Shown in pieces: positions 17,496-28,223 of a stretch of 64,000 nt of DNA; the first letter of the stretch is position 1, and every line of letters starts with the position of its first letter. A program made the position numbers and the translations under genes. The notes under the pieces are model-generated. The model worked only from the letters and a program-made list of their open reading frames with translations. It was not told the origin of the DNA and searched no databases. The stretch covers positions 1,798,001 through 1,862,000 of the forward strand of contig JACPYL010000010.1 of assembly GCA_016196065.1 (NCBI GenBank). Direction: 5' to 3'. The DNA is from Acidobacteriota bacterium (GTDB lineage Bacteria > Acidobacteriota > Terriglobia > Terriglobales > Acidobacteriaceae).

Positions 17496-18466
17496 TGAAA
17501 AGCGCTCTTATCAAGCAGTTCGCCCGGCGCATCACGGTGATGATCGGTGTCGCTGCCCTTGTCCAACCAGTGGGCGCGCAAGTGATCAACCACTATCACC
17601 GCACGCTGACGGTCGCGATGAACGATGCGGTGATGTTGGATGTCGACGTCCCGAAGGGCGAACTGCAGATTTTTTACAGCCACGAAGGCCAGCTATCCGT
17701 GACCGCTTCATCGCAGATTTCTTCCCGAGCAATGCAGGAAAGTGATCTCGAAGCAGCCATTTCAATCGTGCAGGACGGGAATCGGATCCGCCTGAGACAC
17801 GTTTCACCGTCCCCCGAAGATGCTGGCGTTGGAGTCTTGTATCGGCTTGACGTCCCGTATCGCACGGCGGTCACTGCAACCATTCACGAGGGCAAGCTGG
17901 CCATCAGTGGAATCCTGGGCCCGGTGCAGGCGACGACGGACCGCGGAAATATCACGGCGTCGTACATATCAAAGGAACTCGTTGCCAGGGCCGGGTCAGG
18001 GGACTTGGAGATTCAGGTCATCGGAGCCATGGTCGACGCATCGACCGGAAACGGGAACATCTCCTGCAGTCGTGCCGCGCAAGGCGTCACCGCTGAAACG
18101 CAAGCAGGCGACATTACGTTAATGGTGGTTGGACCATCGTCGGCGATCGTGAAGAGTGGCACGGGCAGAATTAATATCGGAGGCGCTCGGGGCGCCCTGC
18201 AGGGCACAACCGATGCAGGCGACCTCCGCGTCAAGGCAGTTCCCTATCAAGACTGGCATCTGCGGTCAGTGGCGGGAGCGGTACGAATCGAACTTCCTCC
18301 CAGTGCCAAGTTCAACGTGGAAGCCGCTTCTACCTCGGGTGAAGTAGCCGTGGAACGCGATGACATCCCGCGTGCCGACGATCACCACCACTTGAGTCAG
18401 TCTGTACGCGGCGGCGGCCCATTGATGGACGCCCGAACGGAAAGTGGCAGGATTGTGATCCAGTAA
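17492..18466 (+). CDS. Secreted DUF4097-like beta-helix protein
   Basis: 324 residues starting in the ATGA overlap with the upstream gene. A signal peptide covers about 1-29 (VMIGVAALVQPVGAQ). The body is made of repeated short beta units with Gly-Asn/Asp turns (TDRGNITASYISKELVARAGSGDLEIQ, then TGNGNISCSRAAQGVTAETQAGDITL), typical of the DUF4097 putative adhesin fold. The C-terminus holds a His cluster (DDHHHLSQ). Its role is probably at the cell envelope. It shares a transcript with the membrane-anchored protein before it. Confidence 0.75.
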   Translation: MMKSALIKQFARRITVMIGVAALVQPVGAQVINHYHRTLTVAMNDAVMLDVDVPKGELQIFYSHEGQLSVTASSQISSRAMQESDLEAAISIVQDGNRIRLRHVSPSPEDAGVGVLYRLDVPYRTAVTATIHEGKLAISGILGPVQATTDRGNITASYISKELVARAGSGDLEIQVIGAMVDASTGNGNISCSRAAQGVTAETQAGDITLMVVGPSSAIVKSGTGRINIGGARGALQGTTDAGDLRVKAVPYQDWHLRSVAGAVRIELPPSAKFNVEAASTSGEVAVERDDIPRADDHHHLSQSVRGGGPLMDARTESGRIVIQ

Positions 18467-18516
18467 CGAAGTCCCATCCCTCCCAGGCTAGAATCTTCCG
18501 CCTTGACGATTATTTC

Positions 18517-18547
18517 TGACCCATTTGGCCGGTCGCTTTCCGCAGTT
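18517..18547 (+). promoter_or_regulatory. Shared ECF-like promoter motif, copy C
   Basis: TGACCC, 14 bases, TTTCCGCAGTT, ending 43 bases before the ATG at 18591. As in copy A, the bases just after the motif contain AGTGAA. It lies 50 bases after the end of the DUF4097-like gene, giving the HAF-repeat gene its own start site. Confidence 0.65.
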
Positions 18548-18590
18548 ACTAGTGAAAGAGAAAACTGGCGCGTCCCGGGAGGAGTTCAAG

Positions 18591-19589
18591 ATGATCAAGA
18601 AATCGGAAGTCATACTATTTGCGACCCTGCTCTGCATTGCAGTTGTTGTAACCCCGTCCTTGCAGGCACAGAGCTTACACGAGGAACGCGGCAACCACAT
18701 GGGAGCCTCCCCCTTGATGAATCCCGATGAGCTTCGGACGGCGCCACCGGATATCGGCTCCGCAAACACGGTCACAGAAGCCAGCGTCAACAATCCTCAG
18801 CAGCCCGATGGCAAGGCAATCTCATTCACCACGATCGACTATCCCGGGGCCTCGTACTCGCTGGTGCTCGATACCAATGCCTCGACGGCTGTGGGCATGT
18901 TCTCCTTTGACGCCGGCAATACGGTGCACGCGTTCAGCATTAAGGGCACGAAGTACAAGACGCTCGCCATTCCCGGATCATCCGCAAGTTGGGCAGCTGG
19001 GATCAATACCGGCGGCCAGATCGTAGGCGTCTCAGTGGACATGTCGGGTACGTGGCACGGATTCGTTGAGAACGGCACCTCCATCACTCCCCTCGACTAT
19101 CCGGGCGCGCTGATGACGGCTGCCGATGACATCAACGACTCCGGTGAGATCGTCGGATTCCATGCTGACAGCAGCAACCAAGGCGGTTTCCTATATAAGG
19201 CCGGAACGTTCACGAACATCTCCTTCCCCGGCTCCGCGCGCACGCAGGCATTCGCAATCAATACCAATGGCGATATCGTTGGACGATGGAAAGATGTCGC
19301 CAACGTGTATCACGGCTATGTTCTGAAGAATGGTGTGTTCACTTCACTAGACTTCCCGCAGGCCGTTTACACGGATTCGTGGGGCATCAATGATGCCGGA
19401 ACAATTTCGGGAACCTACGACGATGCCGCCGGCCTGGAACATGGATACACCTATGCCAATGGCACCTTCACCAAAATCGATGTCGTCGGAGCCTCGTTCA
19501 CCGAGTTGTACCACATCAAAAACAACGGAACGATCGTGGGAAGTTTCGTTGACAGCCTGAGCGAGACACACGGGATCAAAGGACATTAA
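18591..19589 (+). CDS. Secreted HAF-repeat protein
   Basis: 332 residues from an ATG with GGGAGGAG upstream; the frame is open to 18525, but that segment contains promoter copy C. The signal peptide is EVILFATLLCIAVVVTPSLQAQ. The mature protein consists of about seven repeats of 40 residues with patterns such as FTTIDYPGASYS, GINTGGQIVGVSVD, DINDSGEIVGFHAD and AINTNGDIVGRW, characteristic of extracellular HAF-repeat proteins. Molecular function is unknown; the repeats probably form a beta-propeller-like shell. It ends before a convergent tRNA gene. Confidence 0.85.
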   Translation: MIKKSEVILFATLLCIAVVVTPSLQAQSLHEERGNHMGASPLMNPDELRTAPPDIGSANTVTEASVNNPQQPDGKAISFTTIDYPGASYSLVLDTNASTAVGMFSFDAGNTVHAFSIKGTKYKTLAIPGSSASWAAGINTGGQIVGVSVDMSGTWHGFVENGTSITPLDYPGALMTAADDINDSGEIVGFHADSSNQGGFLYKAGTFTNISFPGSARTQAFAINTNGDIVGRWKDVANVYHGYVLKNGVFTSLDFPQAVYTDSWGINDAGTISGTYDDAAGLEHGYTYANGTFTKIDVVGASFTELYHIKNNGTIVGSFVDSLSETHGIKGH

Positions 19590-19623
19590 AGGCTGGATGG
19601 GACGTCGAAAAGGTTGGAAAGTT

Positions 19624-19701
19624 TGGCGTCCCCGACGGGATTTGAACCCGTGTTACCGCCGTGAAAGGGCGATGTCCTAGGCCAGGCTAGACGACGGGGA
19701 C
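19624..19701 (-). tRNA. tRNA-Glu (UUC), CCA encoded
   Basis: Read on the minus strand the cloverleaf is complete. The acceptor stem GTCCCCG (19701-19695) pairs with CGGGGAC. The anticodon loop CTTTCAC contains TTC, and the T arm is CGGGTTCAAATCCCG. The 3' end GCCA is encoded, ending at 19624. The sequence closely follows bacterial tRNA-Glu, with a slightly enlarged D arm. Confidence 0.96.
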
Positions 19702-19873
19702 GCTTCTAATTACGGTGGATTTGAAACTGGCAGCATCAATTCTAACAGGCACCATTTTTTGCTGTCAAAGCGCGATCCGCGTGCACAACGATTGCACTCG
19801 CTTTGGTGTGTCGCCTTCCCGCTTTTACAATCGCAAGACGGCGTGCCCGAATTGTTTCCCTTAAAATAGAGAT

Positions 19874-20467
19874 ATGGCAGACTCTCTTTTTCTCAGCCTC
19901 TGGTTCGCGAGTTTTGACGAGCCGGAGATTTTGCCGCGCGCCGTGAGCGTGCTTCGACAATTTCCATTTTCAGCGCAACGACCCGGCGTCACTTACGTCG
20001 CCGTGCAGCCGGTTTCGTGGTCCGAACCGACGGTTCTGGAACAACGCTTCCCGGCAGGAATCACTCCGGAACAAGCGGCGGGTGTCACCATCGAACTCCT
20101 GCACGAAGACTACGCTTTCGTCTTTGAGGCGTATTGGGATCTCTGGGCGCCGTCGCCGCAGGGTGGCTCCTGGGTGCTGACACCAACACTGGTTCGCTTC
20201 GTCGCGCAGGGAGCGCTGTTTGAAGACGGCGCATCGGCCGACACAGGCAACATCCAGATCGATTTCGGATTGGACGCGCCTTTTCTCCACGAAGAAGTCG
20301 ACCTGACATCGGACGCCGAGGAGCATGTGAAGAGCAATGTCCACAAGCTCGTGCAGTTCACGGCGGCAGTGGAAAAGGAATCAGGCGCAACCGGACGGCT
20401 CTTGTGGTCGGAGTCGGAAGAAAACCTGGCGCAGAAACTGATCGCGCGACTTCAGAAAGTGAACTAG
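19874..20467 (+). CDS. Conserved hypothetical protein
   Basis: 197-residue soluble acidic protein with no signal peptide. The sequence mixes strands and helices (DYAFVFEAYWDLWAPSPQGGSW, then EEHVKSNVHKLVQFTAAVEKESG). No domain is recognised. Its N-terminus FLSLWFASFDEPEILPRAVSVL may pack as a helical start. It lies between tRNA-Glu and ppdK and ends just before a bidirectional hairpin. Function unknown. Confidence 0.7.
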   Translation: MADSLFLSLWFASFDEPEILPRAVSVLRQFPFSAQRPGVTYVAVQPVSWSEPTVLEQRFPAGITPEQAAGVTIELLHEDYAFVFEAYWDLWAPSPQGGSWVLTPTLVRFVAQGALFEDGASADTGNIQIDFGLDAPFLHEEVDLTSDAEEHVKSNVHKLVQFTAAVEKESGATGRLLWSESEENLAQKLIARLQKVN

Positions 20468-20485
20468 ACCGACTGATGAGGCAAA

Positions 20486-20526
20486 GGGCACGGTGGATTG
20501 TGAAATCCGCCGTGCCCAGTCTTTTT
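20486..20526 (+). terminator. Intrinsic terminator after the hypothetical gene
   Basis: GGGCACGGTGGATT (20486-20499) pairs with AATCCGCCGTGCCC (20504-20517), with one G-T pair, followed by TTTTT at 20522-20526. It sits between convergent genes and may also weakly stop ppdK transcripts in the other direction. Confidence 0.88.
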
Positions 20527-20540
20527 GCTCGGTCAAACGC

Positions 20541-23327
<2,787 letters not shown>

Positions 23328-23346
23328 ATGAGTCCTTTTCTTGTTC

Positions 23347-25497
23347 TTATTTCGTAGCTTCTTTGCCTTCCGTTACGATCTCGGAAAAATCGGCAATGGT
23401 GGAAAACTCTTTAACCAACGTTTGCAGCAGAGCCAGGCGATTCGCGCGCAGGTTGTCGTCCTCGACCATCACCATCACTTTGTCAAAAAACTTGTCGACC
23501 GCCGGCCTCAACTTTGCAATCTCCATGAGCGCGCCCTGGTAGTCCCGGGTCGCGCGCAGTTTCTCGACAGTCGCAGCCGCTTGCGGAATTTGCGCGGCCA
23601 GCTGTTTCTCGGAATCGTCCTGCAAGACGGTTACATCGACTCGGCTCGATACATTCCTTTTGTTTTCCTCTGCCTGCCGCAGAATATTCTTGCTCCGCTT
23701 GAAGGCCACGGAAATCGAGGCGAAGTCTGCTGAGCCGCGCACTTTCGACAGAGCTTCAGCGCGAGCGGATGCGTCCACAACATCTTCCGCATCAGCGGCC
23801 AAGACGGCGCTCACGACGTCGTAGGCGTAACCGTGAGCTTCTTTGAGATAGAACTCAAGGCGCTCGCGAAAGAAGGTTCGTATCGCGCCGGCATAGTCGG
23901 CGTTCGTAAACTTCTTCTCTGCCTCGGAGCCTTTGTACCGGCTGCGCGCATCGTTCATCACATCAGTGAGGCGGAACGGGAGCTTGCGTTCGGCAATCGT
24001 TTTGACGATGCCGTTCGCCTGACGACGCAATGCGAAAGGATCTTTAGATCCGCTGGGGACCAGGCCCAGAGCGAACATCCCGGCAATGGAATCGGCCTTA
24101 TCGGCGATCGAGAGCACAGCACCTTCAACACTGCGCGGAACATCATCTTCCATCGATTCTGGCTTGTACTGATCGTAGATGGCCTTGGCCACCTCGGCTT
24201 GCACTTCCGGTTTCAGATCATCGTCGAGTGGCTGGACTCGCGCGTAGAGCCCGCCCACAATTCCCTGCAGTTCGGTAAATTCCTTTACCAGTTCGGCGGT
24301 CAGGTCAGCTTTGGCAAGCAGAGCGGCTTTGTGAATAACACCCGGACGAATCGCCATGCCGTTTTGCTTGATCGTCTCGCATAGCCAACTGGCCAGGCGC
24401 TGCACACGAATCGTTTTTTCGTAGTAACTGCCCAGGTCTTTCTGGAAGGTGACGCTCTTTAGCAGCTCAACACGCTGGCGTAACGTCTGCTTCTGATCGG
24501 CCTGCCAGAAAAAGCGGGCATCCTTGAAGCGAGCACGCAAGACACGCTCGTTGCCATGACGGATCAGGCCCTGGCTGTCCGCTCCTGTATTCAACACCGC
24601 AAGGAAGTGGGGCAAGAGCTTGCCGGCAGCATCCTCGATTGCAAAATATTTCTGATGATCCCGCATCACCGTAACCAAAACCTCTTCAGGCAGTTCGAGG
24701 AATTCAGGATCGAAACTGCCGAGAATTGCGGTCGGGAACTCCGTGAGATTCACGACGGTCGCGAGAAGAGGATCGTCGTCGCGCCAGCGCGCACCGGGAA
24801 TCGTGCGGGTAGCGGCATCGAGCGCTTTGCGAATCACCTGCTCGCGCTCGGCGGCGCCTAGCACTTTGGCTCCACGCAACGCTTCTACATATGCACTGGG
24901 CTTCGAGATCGCGAAGGTTTCGCTGCCAATGATGCGGTGTCCGCGCGACGTTGCGCCTGCCGCGATGCCGAACAACTCCATCGGAACGATCTGCTCGTCG
25001 AGCATCGCAACCAGCCAGCGCACTGGACGCACAAACACTTCGCCGCGTTTGCGCCAGTACATATTTTTCGGCCAATAGAGCGATGCGATTTCTTTCGGCA
25101 GTGACTCAGCGAGAATCTCGCTGGTTGAGCGGCCTTTGCGAGTCACGGTGGCAGCTAGATATTCGCCTTTGGGAGTGCTGACTTTTTCCAAACGGCCCAC
25201 ATCGATGCCGACCTTCTTTGCAAAGGCGTTTGCCGCGGGTGTTGGCTGGCCATCCTTATATGCCACCTGCGTGGACGGTCCGGTTACCTGTTCGGTGACG
25301 TCGGCTTGCGAAGCCGGAAGCCCGGAGGCCATGACGGCGAGGCGTCGAGGGGTATCCAGAGACCGGATGTCGCCTGCGGGCGGAAGATGTTCGCGTTGCA
25401 GCAGCGTGTTAAGTCGTTCCCGCAGTTCTTGCGAGGCGGCGGCGATCATTCGCGCCGGGATTTCGTCGCAACCAATTTCGAGTAGAAAATCAGGCAT
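23347..25497 (-). CDS. glyS: Glycyl-tRNA synthetase beta subunit
   Basis: 716 residues, near the usual length of about 690. The start MPDFLLEIGCDEIPARMI and the motifs WPKNMYWRKRGEVFVRPVRWLVAM and GLVPSGSKDPFALRRQANGIVK are diagnostic of GlyS. It pairs with GlyQ to form the alpha2beta2 enzyme and carries the tRNA-binding and anticodon-binding regions. It lies 91 bases downstream of glyQ on the same strand, in the usual glyQ-glyS order. Confidence 0.96.
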   Translation of the reverse strand: MPDFLLEIGCDEIPARMIAAASQELRERLNTLLQREHLPPAGDIRSLDTPRRLAVMASGLPASQADVTEQVTGPSTQVAYKDGQPTPAANAFAKKVGIDVGRLEKVSTPKGEYLAATVTRKGRSTSEILAESLPKEIASLYWPKNMYWRKRGEVFVRPVRWLVAMLDEQIVPMELFGIAAGATSRGHRIIGSETFAISKPSAYVEALRGAKVLGAAEREQVIRKALDAATRTIPGARWRDDDPLLATVVNLTEFPTAILGSFDPEFLELPEEVLVTVMRDHQKYFAIEDAAGKLLPHFLAVLNTGADSQGLIRHGNERVLRARFKDARFFWQADQKQTLRQRVELLKSVTFQKDLGSYYEKTIRVQRLASWLCETIKQNGMAIRPGVIHKAALLAKADLTAELVKEFTELQGIVGGLYARVQPLDDDLKPEVQAEVAKAIYDQYKPESMEDDVPRSVEGAVLSIADKADSIAGMFALGLVPSGSKDPFALRRQANGIVKTIAERKLPFRLTDVMNDARSRYKGSEAEKKFTNADYAGAIRTFFRERLEFYLKEAHGYAYDVVSAVLAADAEDVVDASARAEALSKVRGSADFASISVAFKRSKNILRQAEENKRNVSSRVDVTVLQDDSEKQLAAQIPQAAATVEKLRATRDYQGALMEIAKLRPAVDKFFDKVMVMVEDDNLRANRLALLQTLVKEFSTIADFSEIVTEGKEATK

Positions 25498-25567
25498 CAG
25501 GCTTTCAATCTATCTATAGTCTCAGAGTTACACGATTGTGAATGTGAGCGCCATCACAGGGCCGCTC

Positions 25568-25591
25568 CGAGCTTCGTGCTGTGAGCTTCTA
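25568..25591 (-). repeat. AGC-TT-type repeat at the glyQ stop
   Basis: A short degenerate repeat (GAGCTTCGTGCTGTGAGCTTCTAG on the plus strand) begins exactly at the glyQ stop codon, which it supplies (TAG on the minus strand). Related AGCT-rich repeats also follow recO and the ferredoxin gene. Confidence 0.4.
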
Positions 25592-26866
25592 GCCCCCTAC
25601 TGGGGCCAACTTTTCCTTCTTTTCTTGCGTTGACGGCTTGGCAGCCTTTTCACTTCTCTCACTCTTTTTTTCGCTGCCGTATTGCTGGTCCATCCATGCT
25701 TTGGCAATGCCGACAGCCAAGGCGCGCACTCTAGCGATCACGCCCACACGCTCCGTCACTGAGATCGCGCCGCGCGCATCCAGAATATTGAAATAGTGAG
25801 AGCATTTCAGGCACAAGTCGTAAGCCCCTAGGAGTGGCCATTTGGGATTGCAAAGTGACGCCATTCCTGCTCCCCCACCGCCACCAGACCTCGTCGTCGC
25901 GACACTGAACGCCAAGTCCAAGTCCTCATATTCCGGGCTGATTTTTGAACCTTCTCGGGCTAGCTCGCACTCATGCAATATTGAATTCCTGTACAGGCGG
26001 AGGGAGTAGGGTGTGTGTGGTTGAAGTTCACGGGCCGTCGCCGTTCCAGGGTCTATCACCACCCAGTTTCCGGTCGCCAACCGCGCCCTAAGAGTATTCT
26101 GCCATTTCACTTGTATCTCTGAGGATGTGCTTGTGTATTCAAAAGGCGGGGGCAGCAGGGCCTTGCACTCGGCTTCGCACAATTCAAAATGCTTCCACGC
26201 GGAGGCCACGTCAGCGGCTTCGAAGTTGTATACGGAAAACTGCTGTTCGTCAGTCAGGCGGACGTCGCCGTACTTCACTTCCCTGCCAGTGACCGGATCG
26301 CGAGCCCAGACAATTTCGTAAATCGAATCAACATCCTGCAGAAACGCGCACAGGCGTTCCAGCCCGTAGGTAAGTTCGGCTGAAATTGGATCGAGGTCGA
26401 CGCCGCCGCACTGTTGGAAATAGGTGAACTGGGTGATCTCGAGCCCGTCGAGCATCACCTGCCATCCGATGCCCCATGCGCCCAGCGTGGGAGACTCCCA
26501 GTTATCCTCTTCAAACTTGATGTCGTGCTCGCGCAGGTCAATGCCAATCGCGGCCAGGGATTCAAGATAAAGTTCTTGCACGTTGTCTGGCGGCGGCTTC
26601 AGGATCACCTGCAATTGCATGTGCTTAAACAGGCGATTCGGATTCTCACCGTACCGTCCGTCCGCGGGACGGCGCGACGGTTGCACGTACGCGACTTTGT
26701 AAGGGTTCGGTCCGAGCACGCGCAGAAAGGTTTCCGGCGCCATCGTGCCGGCCCCGACTTCCACGTCGTAGGGCTGGTGCACGATTGCACCGCGCTCGGC
26801 GAAAAACGACTGCAGTTTGAGGATGAGTTCCTGAAAGGTCGGCGGATTGGGTTTGGATGAGGTCAT
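25589..26866 (-). CDS. glyQ: Glycyl-tRNA synthetase alpha subunit with large internal insertion
   Basis: 425 residues, while E. coli GlyQ has 303. The catalytic core is intact: [69 protein letters not shown] and LTYGLERL. After CEAECKALL, at about residue 240, comes a stretch of about 100 residues (positions 25835-26150) with no counterpart in the E. coli protein. The normal helical C-terminus ([26 protein letters not shown]) then resumes in frame. The insert contains a GGGGG run and looks less GC-rich than its flanks. A Lys/Glu tail ends the protein. Core function is very likely retained. Confidence 0.93.
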   Translation of the reverse strand: MTSSKPNPPTFQELILKLQSFFAERGAIVHQPYDVEVGAGTMAPETFLRVLGPNPYKVAYVQPSRRPADGRYGENPNRLFKHMQLQVILKPPPDNVQELYLESLAAIGIDLREHDIKFEEDNWESPTLGAWGIGWQVMLDGLEITQFTYFQQCGGVDLDPISAELTYGLERLCAFLQDVDSIYEIVWARDPVTGREVKYGDVRLTDEQQFSVYNFEAADVASAWKHFELCEAECKALLPPPFEYTSTSSEIQVKWQNTLRARLATGNWVVIDPGTATARELQPHTPYSLRLYRNSILHECELAREGSKISPEYEDLDLAFSVATTRSGGGGGAGMASLCNPKWPLLGAYDLCLKCSHYFNILDARGAISVTERVGVIARVRALAVGIAKAWMDQQYGSEKKSERSEKAAKPSTQEKKEKLAPVGG

Positions 26867-26926
26867 TGGCTACTAGCTACTAGAAAACTCTGCTGGAAAT
26901 ACCCACTCGACAAATCCTGGCCTGCT

Positions 26927-26954
26927 AGCAGCTAGAAGCCAGCAGCTAGAAGCC
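26927..26954. repeat. Two tandem 14-bp repeats at the recO 3' end
   Basis: AGCAGCTAGAAGCC occurs twice in direct tandem (26927-26940 and 26941-26954). The second copy contains the recO stop codon and codes for the last residues (GF). Further CTACTAG repeats lie at 26872-26884, next to the glyQ start. Confidence 0.75.
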
Positions 26955-27689
26955 AATCTTCTCCAGCATCCCTGCCGTCACCAGCTTCCTCTCGAGATGC
27001 CGCTCCAGAATCTGAAGGAGAAACTTTCGAAGGTCGGCGGCCACAACTTTCGGCCAATCGATCTCCGCAAAATCGGAAACTCTTGAGCGCAACATCTGGG
27101 CTGCGATCTTGCGCGACTCCGGCGAAATCTCCGACGACGCCAGCCGCTTGTCATCCCCACAAACCAGGCCATCGGCCAGAGCGTGATAAAAGGCCCGTTC
27201 CCCATCAAGAGATCGTCCGCAGACCACGCACTCGGACAACTCCGGCAAAAAGCCCATCAGCCGCGTCATCCACAGTTGAAAGTACGTGAGCGGCATCCAC
27301 AGGGTCGGGCCGCGCAACTCTCGCAAAACCGAGAGAGTTAACCGGAATACTGCGTCACTGGCCTCACGATCCGGCAGCAACTCTTCCAGCAATTCCGCTA
27401 CATGCCCCAGAGCAACAGCTCGCGAATAGCCTACTTCTGTCGCCATCGGCGACTCGATCACTTCGCAGGAATCGAGTCGTACTAGTTCCTGGCGTTCGCG
27501 CTCATCGTAAATCGCTCGTACGTAAGTGAGCGGCTCAAGAGCGCCTCCAAAGCGGCGTTTCGACTTCTTGGCCGCTCTGGCCACTCCTCTGACCTTGCCT
27601 TCCAGACGGGTGAACAGCGTGACCAGCAAATCGGACTCGCGCATCGGATAGGTGCGCAGAACGATTGCCTCCGACTCCTTCAGCGCCAT
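26946..27689 (-). CDS. recO: DNA repair protein RecO
   Basis: 247 residues, normal for RecO, which loads RecA together with RecR at single-strand gaps. The N-terminal OB-fold is clear (EAIVLRTYPMRESDLLVTLFT, then KVRGVARAAKKSKRRFGGALEP), followed by a helical domain. The zinc site usually has four Cys; here CVVC is present but the second half reads GLVCGDD, so the fourth Cys is replaced by Asp, which may alter or abolish metal binding. It lies 79 bases upstream of glyQ on the same strand. Confidence 0.94.
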   Translation of the reverse strand: MALKESEAIVLRTYPMRESDLLVTLFTRLEGKVRGVARAAKKSKRRFGGALEPLTYVRAIYDERERQELVRLDSCEVIESPMATEVGYSRAVALGHVAELLEELLPDREASDAVFRLTLSVLRELRGPTLWMPLTYFQLWMTRLMGFLPELSECVVCGRSLDGERAFYHALADGLVCGDDKRLASSEISPESRKIAAQMLRSRVSDFAEIDWPKVVAADLRKFLLQILERHLERKLVTAGMLEKIGF

Positions 27690-27753
27690 GGAAGCCCAGC
27701 AGAATTAAGCAATGATTGTAGCGGATGCTTGGGTGGATGAAAAGTTGGCGTAT

Positions 27754-27871
27754 GAGCTTCGAGCCGCGAACTGCGAGCAAACCTCGGCGTTTCTGAGGGT
27801 TTCCTCGGAGGTTTGTATAGATCGTGATGCAGTTAAGGTTGACTCGAAGCTCGAAGCCCGGAGCTCGCAGC
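27754..27871. repeat. Inverted AGCTTCGAGC-type repeats in the recO-ferredoxin gap
   Basis: The 186-base gap contains GAGCTTCGAGCCGCGAACTGCGAGC near 27754 and CGAAGCTCGAAGCCCGGAGCTCGCAGC near 27845, with AAACCTC/GAGGTTT between them. They resemble each other and the repeats after glyQ and recO. They could form a long stem in the transcript downstream of the ferredoxin gene. Confidence 0.5.
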
Positions 27872-27875
27872 GTCC

Positions 27876-28136
27876 TTATCGTCCGAAGTATTTCGCGTTG
27901 ATCTCGGTGTATTCTTTCCACTTTTCCGGAAGGTCGTCGAGCGCAAAGATCGCCGACACGGGGCAGACCGGCACGCAGGCGCCGCAATCGATGCATTCGA
28001 CCGGATCGATATACAGCATCTTTTCGGCAGCGTGCTTGTCGGAGTCTTTCTTGGGGTGAATGCAGTCCACCGGGCAGGCGTCAACACAGGCAGTGTCTTT
28101 AGTTCCGATGCAGGGCTCTGCAATTACGTATGCCAT
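27876..28136 (-). CDS. fdxA: Seven-iron or 2[4Fe-4S] ferredoxin
   Basis: 86-residue electron carrier. The first cluster has Cys residues in EPCIGTKDTACVDACPVDCI and the second has ECIDCGACVPVCPVSAIF. The wide spacing in the first set (C-x7-C-x3-C) is that of FdxA-type ferredoxins, in which one cluster may be [3Fe-4S]. The C-terminal extension (PEKWKEYTEINAKYF) is typical of the group. It is alone on its transcript side, with about 87 bases to the aconitase-family gene downstream. Confidence 0.93.
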   Translation of the reverse strand: MAYVIAEPCIGTKDTACVDACPVDCIHPKKDSDKHAAEKMLYIDPVECIDCGACVPVCPVSAIFALDDLPEKWKEYTEINAKYFGR

Positions 28137-28223
28137 AAAGTCAAAGGCTCCTAAGGGTCCGGGAGGGTTAACTGAACTTGTGATTCTAACAAGAATTCAG
28201 CGAACACGTACAAACATTCCCTT

